A stretch of DNA of 64,000 nucleotides from Fuerstiella sp. (GTDB taxonomy: Bacteria > Planctomycetota > Planctomycetia > Planctomycetales > Planctomycetaceae), in contig JALHMY010000006.1 of the NCBI GenBank assembly GCA_022843805.1, positions 1-64,000 on the forward strand, written 5' to 3'. Made by a program: the position numbers and the translations under genes. Below are positions 18,945 through 30,100 of the stretch, in pieces (position 1 is the stretch's first letter; every line of letters starts with the position of its first letter). The notes under the pieces are model-generated. The model saw only the letters and a program-made list of their open reading frames with translations. It was not told where the DNA came from and did not search any database.

Positions 18945-19257
18945 TTTGGAATAAGGGGAGTTCGGTGTAATACTAACTCCCGTTGGAATTTGGTGTGTTT
19001 GGCGAATGCGGTCGTGGCTGGCGTTGGCCAGCTGTAATCGTAAGGGCTTGCTTAAATTGGAGCGGAGCTGTTGTCGGGCTGACTGACAGGATGGGCAATG
19101 CTGAAAGTTGCTCTTATTGCTGAATAGTCGGTGCAGTCAGCGGCGGTCTGACGGAGTGTGCGGGACGAGGGTTTCCGGTTAGGGTCGTATGGCGTCGGGA
19201 GCCGTCGGTATACCGAAGTATGTCTGTTTTCGGGTGATTTGAGTTTCTGAGATCCCC
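18945..19257. other. intergenic region between tRNA-Trp and secE
   Basis: A 313-bp spacer. Just after the tRNA, GGGAGTT (18956-18962) and AACTCCC (18975-18981) can pair around a 12-nt loop, but no T-run follows, so it is at most an attenuator or processing hairpin. I find no open reading frame with gene-like composition and no convincing promoter before secE. Confidence 0.5.
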
Positions 19258-19692
19258 ATGTCAAGTAAAGAAGCTGGTCTATCGTTATTGCCGGAACTGC
19301 TGAGATTTGGTGTTTATAAACCAAATCAGGGGCGACTTGTTCGGCAATTCACATTCTTTGGAGTGGCGATTCTGGCGGCGTTTGGTTGTATCACACTGGC
19401 GAACGGCCCTTTGGGTGGGTCGACCAGCGGATTTGTGCAGATTGGCATTCCGGTACTGATATGGCTGTTGAGCTGTTGGATTGCTTTTCGGGCTGTGAAT
19501 ATCCCTCGTTTTGCCGACTTTTTGATCTCGGTTGAGTCCGAAGTTGAGAAGGTGACGTGGCCAATGCGGCAGGAAGTGATGCAGGCTACGGCGGTGGTGC
19601 TGGTAACAATGTTCTTTTTGGGCGGTTTTCTGTTCACTGTGGATATGGTCTGGAAGAAGTTGTTTTCCATGATTGGCTTTTTGGACTTTTAA
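19258..19692 (+). CDS. secE: preprotein translocase subunit SecE, long form
   Basis: SecE clamps and stabilises SecY in the translocon. The conserved core is C-terminal: an amphipathic helix with VESEVEKVTWPMRQEV (about 94-109), then a single hydrophobic helix (about 111-130). Two further hydrophobic segments (about 31-49 and 59-82) precede it, giving three predicted membrane spans and 144 aa instead of the usual 60 or so. Three-span SecE also occurs in enterobacteria. nusG follows at 161 bp, the standard pairing. Confidence 0.93.
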   Translation: MSSKEAGLSLLPELLRFGVYKPNQGRLVRQFTFFGVAILAAFGCITLANGPLGGSTSGFVQIGIPVLIWLLSCWIAFRAVNIPRFADFLISVESEVEKVTWPMRQEVMQATAVVLVTMFFLGGFLFTVDMVWKKLFSMIGFLDF

Positions 19693-19853
19693 TGTGGTTG
19701 CTGAGTGGCGAATCAAGCGAATATTGGTCTGTCTGCTCAGAAGTTGTGAATGAATGACGTCAAGAGGTTGCAATCTGGCTGCATCGTGGTCAGGATACGC
19801 CCCTTCGCCTTTCCCCTTTTCGGTGTTGTTGCAGTTCTCGGAGGTTTGACTTC

Positions 19854-20420
19854 ATGGCAGAGAATGCGGTTGGCCGTAAACCAGCCAGCGAAATGCTCTG
19901 GTATGTCCTGAAAGTTCAGACAAATCGCGAGCGCACGATTCGAGATGCATTGCTCAAAAAGATTCGGCTCGAGGAGCTGGAAGAATATTTCGGGGAAATT
20001 GTAATTCCTTCTGAAAAAGTGAAGGACACTCGCAGCGGAAGTGCAAAGGAGCATGATCGAAAGTTGTTCCCTGGTTACATCATGATTCAGATGGTGCTGA
20101 ATGATGAAACCTGGTACCTGGTGCGTGATACCGGCGGTGTGGGTGACTTCGCAGGTGCTGCTGGCAAGCCGTTGCCAATGGAACAGCACGAGGTTGATCG
20201 GATGCTGGGTCGGATTAAAGAGGATTCAACTTCAGCTCCTAAAGTGAAGATTGCATTCACTTCAGGGGACATGGTTAAGATTCGGGAAGGTACTTTCGAA
20301 AGTTTCGAAGGCACCGTAGAGGGCGTTGATGAACACAGTGGGAAGATTTCGGTATTGATTGAGATCTTCGGGAGATCGACGCCGGTGGAGTTGGATCATT
20401 GGCAGGTCGAAGCGGTCTAG
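19854..20420 (+). CDS. nusG: transcription termination/antitermination protein NusG
   Basis: NusG binds RNA polymerase and links it to Rho or to the ribosome via S10. The NGN domain (about 14-120) begins [11 protein letters not shown] and includes [14 protein letters not shown] domain (about 130-188) has [19 protein letters not shown] and ends HWQVEAV. Its 188 residues match the usual length. The neighbourhood secE-nusG-rplK is conserved. Confidence 0.97.
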   Translation: MAENAVGRKPASEMLWYVLKVQTNRERTIRDALLKKIRLEELEEYFGEIVIPSEKVKDTRSGSAKEHDRKLFPGYIMIQMVLNDETWYLVRDTGGVGDFAGAAGKPLPMEQHEVDRMLGRIKEDSTSAPKVKIAFTSGDMVKIREGTFESFEGTVEGVDEHSGKISVLIEIFGRSTPVELDHWQVEAV

Positions 20421-20450
20421 GCGAAAAATTTTCGGTGAGTTGAATCGGAT

Positions 20451-20882
20451 ATGGGCAAGCAGCGACTGGTTGTTACTCAGATCAAAGTTCAGGTGACTGG
20501 TGGTCAGGCGACTCCGGCACCGCCGGTGGGTACCGCTCTGGGTCCGCACGGCGTGAACATTGGTCAGTTTGTTTCGCAGTTTAACGAGCGAACTCGTGAT
20601 ATGATGGGGATTACAATTCCCGTCGTGATTACGGTGTATAATGATCGCTCCTTCGAGTTTGTGCTGAAGAGTCCTCCTGCTGCTGTTCTGTTGAAGAAGG
20701 CAGCCGGGATCGCGAAGGGCTCCGGAAGTCCCCTGAAAAACAAGGTAGGGACTGTCACGACAGCGCAGCTCGAAGAAATCGCAAAGAAGAAGTACGACGA
20801 TCTGAATGCTTCAAGCCTGACTCAGGCTCGGCGAATGATTGCCGGCACGGCCCGTAGTATGGGTTTGGAAGTGATTGACTAG
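20451..20882 (+). CDS. rplK: 50S ribosomal protein L11
   Basis: L11 forms the GTPase-associated centre with 23S rRNA and L10-L12. The N-terminal domain has [20 protein letters not shown] and [12 protein letters not shown]; the C-terminal domain has KTPPA-like [13 protein letters not shown] and ends with the ARSMGLEV motif. 143 aa is normal. It starts 30 bp after nusG, with rplA 127 bp downstream. Confidence 0.97.
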   Translation: MGKQRLVVTQIKVQVTGGQATPAPPVGTALGPHGVNIGQFVSQFNERTRDMMGITIPVVITVYNDRSFEFVLKSPPAAVLLKKAAGIAKGSGSPLKNKVGTVTTAQLEEIAKKKYDDLNASSLTQARRMIAGTARSMGLEVID

Positions 20883-21009
20883 GCAGGCTGGACGAATTGT
20901 GCTGCTCAGATTGTTGACTTTGGCGTAGTTTGTTTGGTGTTGGGTTGTCGGTGCGCCGGTCAGTTTTGTAACGGTTTTGTCTTCCGGTCCTTTGGTTGTG
21001 AGTTGAGTG

Positions 21010-21714
21010 ATGGCTGGTCGTTCGAAGCGAATGGATGCATTGACGAAGAAGGCAGCAGGCCTTGGTGTTGTTCAGTTGAGTGCTGCGGTGCAGGCGCTGA
21101 AGTCAATGGAAGATCAGTTGCCAAAGGGAATCAAGCGATGCGGCTTTGATCAGACTGTAGAGATTGCCATTCGGCTTGGCGTTGATCCTCGTCAGGCCGA
21201 TCAGATCGTTCGCGGTTCGATTGTTCTTCCGCATGGTATTGGAAAGTCTCAGCGGGTTCTTGTTTTTGCTCAGGGTGAGAACGTTAAGGTCGCGCAGGGA
21301 GCCGGTGCTGATTTCGTGGGTGGCAAGGAGCTGGCTGACAAGATCAAAGACGGCTGGCTCGATTTCGATGTGGCGATTGCCACGCCGGACATGATGGGTG
21401 TTGTCGGTCCTCTTGGTCGAGTTCTCGGTCCTCGAGGCCTGATGCCAAGTCCGCGTGCTGGCACGGTGACGCAGGATGTGGCGACTGCGGTGAAAGAGTA
21501 TAAAGCGGGTAAGGTCGAGTTCCGTGTCGACTCAGGGTCAAATGTGCATTGTGTTGTGGGCAAGATGTCGTTTGACGCGGCGCTTTTGCAGGAAAACATT
21601 GAGTCGCTGTTGAGTTATATTCGCAGTCTTAAGCCCAGTGCCTCGAAGGGAGTTTATGTTCGCGGTGTCGTGGTTTCTGCCACGATGATGCCTTCGATTC
21701 TGGTCGCCGTTTAA
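21010..21714 (+). CDS. rplA: 50S ribosomal protein L1
   Basis: L1 forms the mobile stalk that releases E-site tRNA and can repress its own operon in other bacteria. The 234 residues carry the family pattern: [28 protein letters not shown], then [20 protein letters not shown] and [17 protein letters not shown] chose ATG 21010; a GTG codon directly before it would only add one Met-equivalent residue. Confidence 0.97.
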   Translation: MAGRSKRMDALTKKAAGLGVVQLSAAVQALKSMEDQLPKGIKRCGFDQTVEIAIRLGVDPRQADQIVRGSIVLPHGIGKSQRVLVFAQGENVKVAQGAGADFVGGKELADKIKDGWLDFDVAIATPDMMGVVGPLGRVLGPRGLMPSPRAGTVTQDVATAVKEYKAGKVEFRVDSGSNVHCVVGKMSFDAALLQENIESLLSYIRSLKPSASKGVYVRGVVVSATMMPSILVAV

Positions 21715-21854
21715 ATCGGGTATTGGCCGGGTTTCTGGTGTGCGATTAGCTTTATCGGATTGGTAAAAGTCGCAGAAGATAACAAAGTAGTTCGTGGACT
21801 GCCTTTCCCTGTTTGATGGTTGATTGGCGCTGAGTTTTGTTACCGCTTGATTTT

Positions 21855-21860
21855 TATAAT
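21855..21860 (+). promoter_or_regulatory. possible -10 element ahead of rplJ
   Basis: A perfect TATAAT lies 39 nt before rplJ in the 185-bp rplA-rplJ spacer, the position where an L10 leader or internal promoter is often found. The -35 side (TGAGTT with an 18-bp spacer) is poor, so this is tentative. Confidence 0.3.
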
Positions 21861-21899
21861 CAGCAGTTTTGGTCGTAGTCACAGGAAACGAGTGTTTCA

Positions 21900-22478
21900 A
21901 TGAGTCGTCGTATTAAGGACATGTTGATCGCTGACATCCAGTCTCGGATTGGAGATGTCAAGGATTTCCTGGTTGTGGATTGCTCCAAAATGGACGCAAT
22001 TTCAGCCAACCGCTGGCGGCTGGGTCTGCGCGACGCGCGAATTTCAGCGTTGACGATCAAGAATTCGATCGCGCTCAATGCGTTAAAGCGTAAGGGAGTT
22101 GAAGGTCTCGACAAGGTTCTGGCTGGGCCTTCAACCCTGGTGTGGGGTTCGGATGACGTTGTAGCCTTGTCCAGGGCCGTGGCGACGTTTGCGAAAGAAA
22201 TTAAGAATTTTGAAATTAAAGGCGGTTCAATTGAAGGCCAGTCGATTGACAGCGCCGGCGTTGAGTCGTTGAGCAAGAGTGCTGGACGGCTGGAGACCAT
22301 TGGTCAGATCTGTGGTGCCATGCTTGCTCCGGGAGCGATGCTGGCAGGATGTCTCCAGGGTCCTGGAGGATTGCTTGCCGGTCAGTTGCAGACGATTTCC
22401 GAGAAAGATGGCGGCGCGAGCGAAGCGGCGGACGAGTCGGGATCGGTTACTGAAGCAGCTTCTTCCCCTGAAGCTTAA
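21900..22478 (+). CDS. rplJ: 50S ribosomal protein L10
   Basis: L10 anchors L7/L12 dimers to the ribosome through its C-terminal helix. The N-terminal rRNA-binding domain is clear (SRRIKDMLIADIQSRIG, ALTIKNSIALNALKRKG, LAGPSTLVWG). The 192 residues end in a low-complexity acidic Ala/Ser/Glu tail of about 25 residues after the L12-binding helix, longer than in E. coli. The start ATG has only a distant AGGA upstream. Confidence 0.95.
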   Translation: MSRRIKDMLIADIQSRIGDVKDFLVVDCSKMDAISANRWRLGLRDARISALTIKNSIALNALKRKGVEGLDKVLAGPSTLVWGSDDVVALSRAVATFAKEIKNFEIKGGSIEGQSIDSAGVESLSKSAGRLETIGQICGAMLAPGAMLAGCLQGPGGLLAGQLQTISEKDGGASEAADESGSVTEAASSPEA

Positions 22479-22557
22479 TGAATCAGGCGACTTGTTCGCT
22501 TGTGTTTTGATTTGTTGATGACGAAAAGCGTGTTACTGAAAGGAAAGGTACTTAGAG

Positions 22558-22965
22558 ATGTCTACTGCGGAAGCTGCCACAACGTTCGATGCAGCCACAA
22601 TTGAACTTGGTGAAAAGATTGTTGGGCTGACTTTGCTCGAGGCAAAGCGTGTTGTGGACTATCTGGAGCAGGTTCACAATATTAAGCCAGCCGGTGGTGG
22701 CGCCATCATGATGGCCGCACCAGCTGGTCCGGCTGCCGAAGCGCCTCCGGAGAAGACGGAGTTTGATGTTGTTCTGACCGGCTTTGGTGAGAATAAGATC
22801 CCGGTGATTAAGGTTGTGCGAGCCGTGACGGGTCTGGGGCTGAAGGAAGCCAAAGACCTGGTGGAAGCTGCTCCCAAGACGCTTAAGGAAGGTCTTGCGA
22901 AGGAAGATGCTGAGAAGCTGAAGGCGGAAATCGTTGCAGCCGGTGGTACCTGCGATATTAAGTAG
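22558..22965 (+). CDS. rplL: 50S ribosomal protein L7/L12
   Basis: The stalk protein that recruits translation GTPases. The N-terminal dimerisation domain (about 12-45) is followed by an Ala/Pro/Gly hinge ([19 protein letters not shown]) and the C-terminal factor-binding domain (about 68-135), with [36 protein letters not shown] and the end [17 protein letters not shown]-like sequence precedes it. A strong hairpin follows before rpoB. Confidence 0.97.
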   Translation: MSTAEAATTFDAATIELGEKIVGLTLLEAKRVVDYLEQVHNIKPAGGGAIMMAAPAGPAAEAPPEKTEFDVVLTGFGENKIPVIKVVRAVTGLGLKEAKDLVEAAPKTLKEGLAKEDAEKLKAEIVAAGGTCDIK

Positions 22966-23307
22966 CAGGTTTGGTCATGGCAGTTAGCAGAGCTTTTCGT
23001 TGACGTCGGATCGGGGAGTTCGATGAACTCCCCGATCGGCGGTGATTTTTGAAGTCAGTTCCTGACATTTTCGTCTGCTGCCGGTTACGGTGACAGACTC
23101 AAAAAGGCTCGGCGATTCGTGGTATTTGGCCGGCTGACCGTGGTTCGGTTGACAGAAAAGATAAAGTCGCAGGCAGCTGTCTTCAGGCAGGTGCCTTTCG
23201 TCGCGCGCTTTTTCCGTTGACGAGCCGGTCTGTGGCGAGCTGGCGGCGGCGAGCTGGTCGGTAGTGATGGGTTTAATGGTGAGTTTTGTAGTTAAGGCAG
23301 GTTTGGT
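22966..23307. other. rplL-rpoB spacer with attenuator hairpin
   Basis: A 342-bp spacer between rplL and rpoB. It contains the hairpin at 23009-23037 and further on a TTGACA (23148-23153) without a matching -10. No open frame looks coding. In E. coli the same spacer carries an attenuator and an RNase III site; the arrangement here is analogous, though the sequence is unrelated. Confidence 0.6.
23009..23037 (+). terminator. transcription attenuator hairpin between rplL and rpoB
   Basis: A perfect 13-bp stem, GATCGGGGAGTTC (23009-23021) with its complement (23025-23037), around a 3-nt loop. The T-run (TTTTT at about 23046) begins some 9 nt after the stem, so termination should be partial. This would lower rpoBC output relative to the ribosomal proteins. 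Confidence 0.65.
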
Positions 23308-26300
23308 ATGGCTATTCCGTCTGTACGTACGATCGACCAGGACACTGTTCGAGGCTTCGGAAAAATCAAGGCGGACTACGAGATTTCTGGATTAACTCAG
23401 ATCCAGACGGCGTTCTACAGTCGTTTTTTGCAGGCCGAACGTCCGGCTCGTGATCGACTGGATTTTGGACTGGAAGGAATTCTGCGCGAAGTCTTTCCGA
23501 TCATTAGCTTTGACGGTCAGTTCCGGCTTGAGTATGTCAAGTATGAATTGGGTAAGCCTCGCTATACGGCGGACGAATGTCGTCAGTTGAAGCTGACTTA
23601 CGGGATGCCGTTTCGCATTTGGCTGCGGCTCGTCAAAGAGCAGCCGGTCGAGGAAGAGGTGTATCTGGGCGACATTCCGATCATGATTGGTGGTGGTGAA
23701 TTCATCATCAACGGAGCGGAGCGTGTCGTTGTGAGCCAGCTTCACCGATCGCCGGGGGTGGACTTCGTGATGGCAGAAGAGACTGCCAGCAGCGATCGTA
23801 AAACACATTCGTGCCGAATTATTCCGGAACGTGGAAGCTGGATTGAGCTGCTCGTCAGTAAACGGGAAGCGATTGGTGTTCGCATTGACCAGAGCGGAAA
23901 GTTTTCAGCGCTCACACTGCTTCGCGCGATGTCCCGTGATTATTCCTCGGATGCGTCGATCATTCGTCTGTTTTACCCGACACACACAATAAAGATTAGC
24001 GCAAAGACGACAGCGTCTGAGCTTGAGAATCTTTACGCCGTCGATGACGTTGTTTATCCGGAGAAGCATGAGCGGGCAGGGGAGCTGGTGGTCGATGCCG
24101 GATCTCAGATCACGGAAGCGATTGCGGAAGAACTGATTACAGCTGGCGTTAAGTCGGTTGAAGTTGTTACCGAGGTGCGGGATCAGTTGATTCTGAAGAC
24201 ACTTGCCGAGGACGGGACGTCCACGCACGAAGAGGCTCTGCTGAAGATCTATCAGCGATTGCGGCCGGGTAATCCGCCGAATCTGGACAAAGCGTCTGAG
24301 CTGTTCACAGAGAAGTTTTTTGATGTGAACCGTTATCGTCTTGGTCGAGTCGGTCGTTTCCGCATCAATCGCAAGTTCCAGCAGTCAGTGTCTGATGAAG
24401 AGATGACGCTGAAACCGGAGGACTTCATCAATGCGATGCGATACATCGTTCGCCTGCGAATCGGTGACGACACGGCGCAGATTGACGACATCGACAATCT
24501 CGGAAATCGCCGTCTGAGGACGATCGATGAGCTGGCCTGCGATGAAATTCGCAAGGGTTTCCTGAAGCTTAGCCGAACGGTTCGCGAGCGGATGAGCCTT
24601 AAGGAAGTGGAGTCGATCTCCCCGAGGACTTTGATTAATCCAAAGAGTGTTTCAGCAGCGATCGACTTCTTCTACGGTCGCAGTGAACTGTCTCAGGTGG
24701 TGGATCAGACCAATCCATTGTCGATGCTCACACATGAGCGACGATTGAGTGCTCTGGGTCCGGGCGGTTTGAATCGCAAGCGAGCCGGCTTTGAAGTGCG
24801 CGACGTTCACATTTCGCACTATGGCCGTATTTGTCCGATTGAGACTCCTGAAGGTACCAACATCGGACTGATTTCCAGTTTGAGTATATTTTCCAGGGTC
24901 GACGACTATGGTTTTCTGATTTCACCTTACCGTGTCGTAAAGAATGCGCGGGTGATGGATGAAGTCGTCTGGCTGCGGGCTGATGAAGAGGCTTCCGCGT
25001 TTGTTTGTCCGGCTGATACGACGGTTGCGGACGGCGAGATTGCGGAAGAGCGTGTACTGGCTCGAAACAAGAGCGATGTGGTCTGGATTGGCCGTGAACA
25101 GGTTGAATTTATTGACGTGGCGCCGTGTCAGATGGTCGGTGTCTCAGCCGGTCTGATTCCGTTCCTTGAGCATGACGACGCGAACCGAGCCCTGATGGGT
25201 TCGAACATGCAGCGTCAGGCTGTGCCTTTGCTAATCTCTGAACGGCCAGTGGTTGGCACGGGTATGGAGCCATTCGTAGCGCAGAATTCCGGCATGGTGC
25301 TGCGAGCTGAGAAAGCCGGCAAAGTGACGTATGTGGACGCCAACACGATTGAAATCGACGGGCGTCGTTATCCGCTGCGGAAATTCATGCGTCTGAATGA
25401 GCGAACCTGTCTGAATCAGAAGCCGATCGTTGCGGTTGGGGACAAGGTTAAAGCGGGCCAGGTACTTTGCGACAGTGCGGGAACTCGAAAGGGCTCACTG
25501 GCGCTGGGGCGAAATGTTCTGGTGGCCTTTATGTCGTGGGAAGGCTTCAATTTCGAAGACGCCATTATTCTGTCGGAGCGTCTGGTGAAGGAAGACGTTT
25601 ACACGTCGATTCACCTTGATGAATTTGATGTGGAGATTCGTGAGACCAAGCTGGGTCGCGAGGAGTTCACACGAGACATTCCGAACGTGAGTGAGAAGGC
25701 CTTGCGCCATCTGGATGACAGCGGTATTGTGAAGATCGGTACGCGAGTTCATCCGGGAGACATTCTTGTCGGCAAGGTATCGCCAAAAGCGAAGTCAGAA
25801 CTGACTCCTGAAGAAAAGCTGCTGCACGCGATCTTCGGTCGGGCCGGTGAGGACGTTAAGAACGAATCACTGGAGGTACCCAGCGGTGTGGGTGGAATCG
25901 TGATTCATACGGAGAAGTTCTCTCGCCGAATGAGCCTGTCGGAGATTGAGCGAAAGCGATTTGAAGACGACCTGAAGAGAGTTGAAAAAGAGGGTGAAGT
26001 CGCGATTACGGAAGCGTTCAGAGGATTTATTACTGAACTGGAAACGGTGCTGGAGCAGCCCGTAACGGACGAGGACGGTCGGCAGATCTCGAAAGTGGAA
26101 GAAACAAAAACGGTTGCCGATTTTGCTCGACGATTCCAGAGTCGATTCGAAGAAATGGATGTCCGCAGTCCTCAAAAGAAGACGGCTGCACGAAAGGTCA
26201 TTCGTGACAACTGGTGTCTGGTTGAAGACGTCATTGATCGTGAGGACCATCGCCTGAACAGTATGAAGCGTGGCGACGAGCTGCCAAGTGGTGTGCTTCA

Positions 26301-27030
26301 GATGGTGAAGGTCTATGTGGCATCGAAGCGCCAGATTTCGGTCGGTGACAAGATGGCCGGTCGCCACGGGAACAAGGGGGTTATTTCCAAGGTGCTCCCG
26401 ATTGAAGACATGCCATTCCTGTCGGATGGTACTCCTGTGGACATCATCCTGAATCCGCTGGGGGTACCCAGCCGAATGAACGTGGGACAAATTCTTGAGA
26501 CTCATCTGGGCTGGGCGGCAGGTAAGATGGGTTATCGGGCAATTTGTCCGGTATTCGACGGTGCCACAGAAGAAGATGTGCGAGCAGCTCTGGTGGAAGC
26601 TGGTTTGCCGGAAGACGGTAAGTCAGTTCTTTACGATGGCCGTACGGGAGATCGGCTGGAGCAGAAAGTGACCGTTGGGCAAATTTATATGCTCAAGCTG
26701 CACCACCTTGTGGATGATAAGGTGCACGCCCGCGCAACGGGGCCATACTCACTGATCACTCAGCAGCCACTCGGCGGTAAAGCTCGATTTGGAGGCCAGC
26801 GATTTGGGGAAATGGAAGTCTGGGCTCTGGAGGCGTACGGAGCCGCCTATATTCTGCAGGAACTGCTGACCGTAAAGAGCGACGACGTGGAAGGCCGTAC
26901 CAAGATTTACGAGAGCATGGTGAAGGGCGAGAATACTCTGGAAGCCGGCACGCCAGCCAGCTTTGACGTGTTGAATAACGAGATCCGCGGACTGTGTCTG
27001 AATCTCCATCTGGAGAAGGCAGGGCTTTAA
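23308..27030 (+). CDS. rpoB: DNA-directed RNA polymerase subunit beta
   Basis: The beta subunit, 1240 aa, with an intact rifampicin-pocket segment ([20 protein letters not shown], then [19 protein letters not shown]). By eye, the positions matching E. coli F514 and M515 are both Val, while D516, H526 and S531 are conserved. [11 protein letters not shown]-like [30 protein letters not shown], the [13 protein letters not shown] motif and the C-terminal [20 protein letters not shown] clamp segment are all present. SD AAGGCAGG precedes the ATG. It forms the catalytic core with rpoC 136 bp downstream. Confidence 0.98.
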   Translation: MAIPSVRTIDQDTVRGFGKIKADYEISGLTQIQTAFYSRFLQAERPARDRLDFGLEGILREVFPIISFDGQFRLEYVKYELGKPRYTADECRQLKLTYGMPFRIWLRLVKEQPVEEEVYLGDIPIMIGGGEFIINGAERVVVSQLHRSPGVDFVMAEETASSDRKTHSCRIIPERGSWIELLVSKREAIGVRIDQSGKFSALTLLRAMSRDYSSDASIIRLFYPTHTIKISAKTTASELENLYAVDDVVYPEKHERAGELVVDAGSQITEAIAEELITAGVKSVEVVTEVRDQLILKTLAEDGTSTHEEALLKIYQRLRPGNPPNLDKASELFTEKFFDVNRYRLGRVGRFRINRKFQQSVSDEEMTLKPEDFINAMRYIVRLRIGDDTAQIDDIDNLGNRRLRTIDELACDEIRKGFLKLSRTVRERMSLKEVESISPRTLINPKSVSAAIDFFYGRSELSQVVDQTNPLSMLTHERRLSALGPGGLNRKRAGFEVRDVHISHYGRICPIETPEGTNIGLISSLSIFSRVDDYGFLISPYRVVKNARVMDEVVWLRADEEASAFVCPADTTVADGEIAEERVLARNKSDVVWIGREQVEFIDVAPCQMVGVSAGLIPFLEHDDANRALMGSNMQRQAVPLLISERPVVGTGMEPFVAQNSGMVLRAEKAGKVTYVDANTIEIDGRRYPLRKFMRLNERTCLNQKPIVAVGDKVKAGQVLCDSAGTRKGSLALGRNVLVAFMSWEGFNFEDAIILSERLVKEDVYTSIHLDEFDVEIRETKLGREEFTRDIPNVSEKALRHLDDSGIVKIGTRVHPGDILVGKVSPKAKSELTPEEKLLHAIFGRAGEDVKNESLEVPSGVGGIVIHTEKFSRRMSLSEIERKRFEDDLKRVEKEGEVAITEAFRGFITELETVLEQPVTDEDGRQISKVEETKTVADFARRFQSRFEEMDVRSPQKKTAARKVIRDNWCLVEDVIDREDHRLNSMKRGDELPSGVLQMVKVYVASKRQISVGDKMAGRHGNKGVISKVLPIEDMPFLSDGTPVDIILNPLGVPSRMNVGQILETHLGWAAGKMGYRAICPVFDGATEEDVRAALVEAGLPEDGKSVLYDGRTGDRLEQKVTVGQIYMLKLHHLVDDKVHARATGPYSLITQQPLGGKARFGGQRFGEMEVWALEAYGAAYILQELLTVKSDDVEGRTKIYESMVKGENTLEAGTPASFDVLNNEIRGLCLNLHLEKAGL

Positions 27031-27166
27031 CAGGAGTGGTGTTCCCAAACATCATTCTGCCGGAGTTCAGACAGTCAGTGTATTTCCTGGAAATTAATTC
27101 CGTTCGTGTGCCAGAGTATTCTCTGGCCACGATTCGGGAAGAACCTCAGTTTGAGGAGAGTGAAGC

Positions 27167-30100
27167 GTGAGCGTCAGCGAAGGTACATTTGATCGTGTTA
27201 ATGACTATGCCTCGATTAAGATCAGTCTGGCTAGTCCCCACGATATTCGCAGCTGGTCTTTTGGTGAAGTAAAGAAGCCTGAGACTATCAATTACCGAAC
27301 TTATCGTCCGGAACGGGATGGTTTGTTCTGCGAGCGCATTTTTGGACCTGAAAAGGACTGGGAATGCGCCTGCGGCAAGTACCGCGGCATGAAGTACAAG
27401 GGAATGATCTGCGACCGCTGCGGCGTAAAGGTGACTCACAGTCGCGTGCGCCGCAAGCGAATGGGGCATATTGAGCTGGCTGCCCCGGTTGTGCATATCT
27501 GGTTCTTCAAGTCGATGCCCAGTCGTCTGGGTGCCTTGCTGAACATGAAGACGACATCCCTGGAAAAGGTAATCTATTTCCAGGACTATGTGGTGATTGA
27601 TCCGGGCGACACTCCGCTGAAGCAGTGTCAGATGCTGACCGAAGAAGAAGCCCGACAGGCTCGTCGAGATTACGGCGAAGGTTCGTTTGAGATTGGCATG
27701 GGTGCGGAGGCCGTCAAGAAGCTGCTGATGAGCATGCGTCTTGTGGAGCTGTCAGGGGAATTGCGCACGGACCTTGCCAAAACCGGCAGCCAGCAGAAGA
27801 TCAAGGACCTGATCAAGCGGCTGAAGATTGTGGAGGCGCTGAGGGACAGTGAAAACCGTCCTGAGTGGATGGTTCTGGATGTAATCCCCGTCATTCCGCC
27901 CGATCTGCGTCCGCTGGTATTGCTGGATTCCGGCAACTTCGCAACGAGTGACCTGAATGACCTGTATCGCCGCATTATCAATCGAAACAACCGACTGAAG
28001 AAGCTTGTTGACCTCAATGCTCCTGAAGTGATTGTTCGCAACGAGAAGAGAATGCTGCAGCAGTCTGTGGATGCGCTGTTCGACAATAACCGCTGCAAGC
28101 GGCCGGTTCTGGGATCGTCAAATCGACCTCTGAAGTCCCTGACCGATATGATCAAGGGTAAGCAGGGGCGTTTCCGCGAAAACCTGCTCGGCAAGCGTGT
28201 GGACTATTCTGCGCGAAGCGTAATTGTCGTGGGTCCGGACCTGAAGCTGCATCAGTGTGGTCTTCCGAAGAAGATTGCACTTGAGCTCTTCCAGCCGTTC
28301 GTGATCCGCCGCCTGAAGGACCTTGGCCATGCAGACACGATCAAGAGCGCCAAGCGAATGCTGGAACGCCGCGATGAGGATGTCTGGGACATTCTGGACG
28401 AGGTGATTCGAAACCATCCCGTACTTCTGAACCGAGCTCCGACTCTGCACCGAATCGGGATTCAGGCATTCGAACCGGTACTGGTGGAAGGAAACGCGAT
28501 TCGGCTTCATCCGCTGGTTTGTCGCGGATTCAATGCTGACTTCGACGGCGACCAGATGGCCGTGCATTTGCCACTGTCCATCGAAGCGCAGGTTGAAGCC
28601 ACCACTTTGATGATGTCAACACACAACATCTTCAGTCCTGCCAATGGTGCGCCAATTATCAGTGCATCTCAGGACATCGTGATGGGATGTTATTACCTGA
28701 CGCTGAAGCGCCCCGATCGTCCGGGGGAAGGCATGATCTTCGCTTCGTCAGAAGAAGTGTTTATGGCGTTCCAGCAGGGCAAAGTGTCGCGGCATGCCAC
28801 GATCCGTGTGCGAATGCCCAAGGGTAAACGGGTTAAGGGTGAGGGATCTGATAAATATCGCCCGGGTGGGCTTGTGGAAACGTCTCCGGGACGCGTGATG
28901 TTTAACGACATCCTGCCGAAACGTATGGCCTTTTATAACCATACGATGCGGAGCAAAGACCTTGCGATGGTGATTTCTGACTGTTACCTGGAACTGGGTC
29001 GGCGAGAGACCATCGAATTGCTTGACCGCATGAAGAGCTGCGGGTTCCGAGCATCAACGGAAAGCGGGCTTTCCTTCGGCGCCAGCGACCTTAAGACCGC
29101 TCCAAACAAGGAGAAGGTGATTGGTGAATCTGAAAAGACAGTTTTGAAGCAGCAGAAGCTGTTTGAAAAGGGTGTCATTACCAATCAGGAGCGATATAAC
29201 AAGGTTCTGGACATCTGGACCCATGCTCGTGAAGAGATTACCAAGTCGATGATGGAGCAGCTGGAGCACGACGTTCGCGAAGGCGGGGCGTATGTGAACC
29301 CGATTTACCTGATGGCTCATTCCGGTGCCCGAGGGGGTGTCGGTCAGATTCAGCAGTTGTCAGGGATGCGAGGTTTGATGGCCAAGCCGAGCGGCGAGAT
29401 CATTGAAACTCCGATTAAGTCAAATTTCCGTGAAGGTTTGTCGGTACTTGAGTACTTCAGTTCGACGCACGGTGCCCGAAAGGGTCTTGCGGATACTGCT
29501 CTGAAGACGGCAGACAGCGGATATCTGACCCGTAAGCTGGCGGACATCTGTCAGAACATGGTCGTGACGATGCACAATTGCGGCACCACCAAGGGGCTGA
29601 CGCGGGGAGTTGTGTATCGCGGCGAAAAGGTGGAAGTGGGTCTGGCCGACGCCATTCGCGGACGAGTCAGTCGCACAAACATCGTGAATCCGATCACGGA
29701 TGAGGTGATTGTACGTGAGGATGAGCTGATTACGGTTGAAAAGGCACGCAAGATTGAGGAAATGGGATTGGAGCGAATTCAGGTTCGCAGTCCAATGACC
29801 TGTGAATCGTCGCTGGGAATTTGTCAGCTGTGCTATGGGATGGACCTGTCCACCGGGGACCTCGTGGAACAGGGTATGGCAGTTGGAATTATTGCCGCTC
29901 AGAGTATTGGGGAGCCAGGTACACAGCTGACGATGCGAACATTCCACATTGGTGGAGTGGCGTCGAAAGACGTCGAGCAGAGTGAGTTGATGGCGAAGCG
30001 AGCCGGTCAGGTTCGATTTACTCGAATTCGCAGCGTTATTAACGCCGAAGGCCGGCAGGTTGTGCTGGGGCGAAACGGGGAAATCAGTATCGTCGACGAT

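Noticed and set aside
23148-23153. TTGACA as a separate rpoB promoter
   Set aside because: No -10 box lies at 15-19 bp, so it cannot be supported as a promoter.
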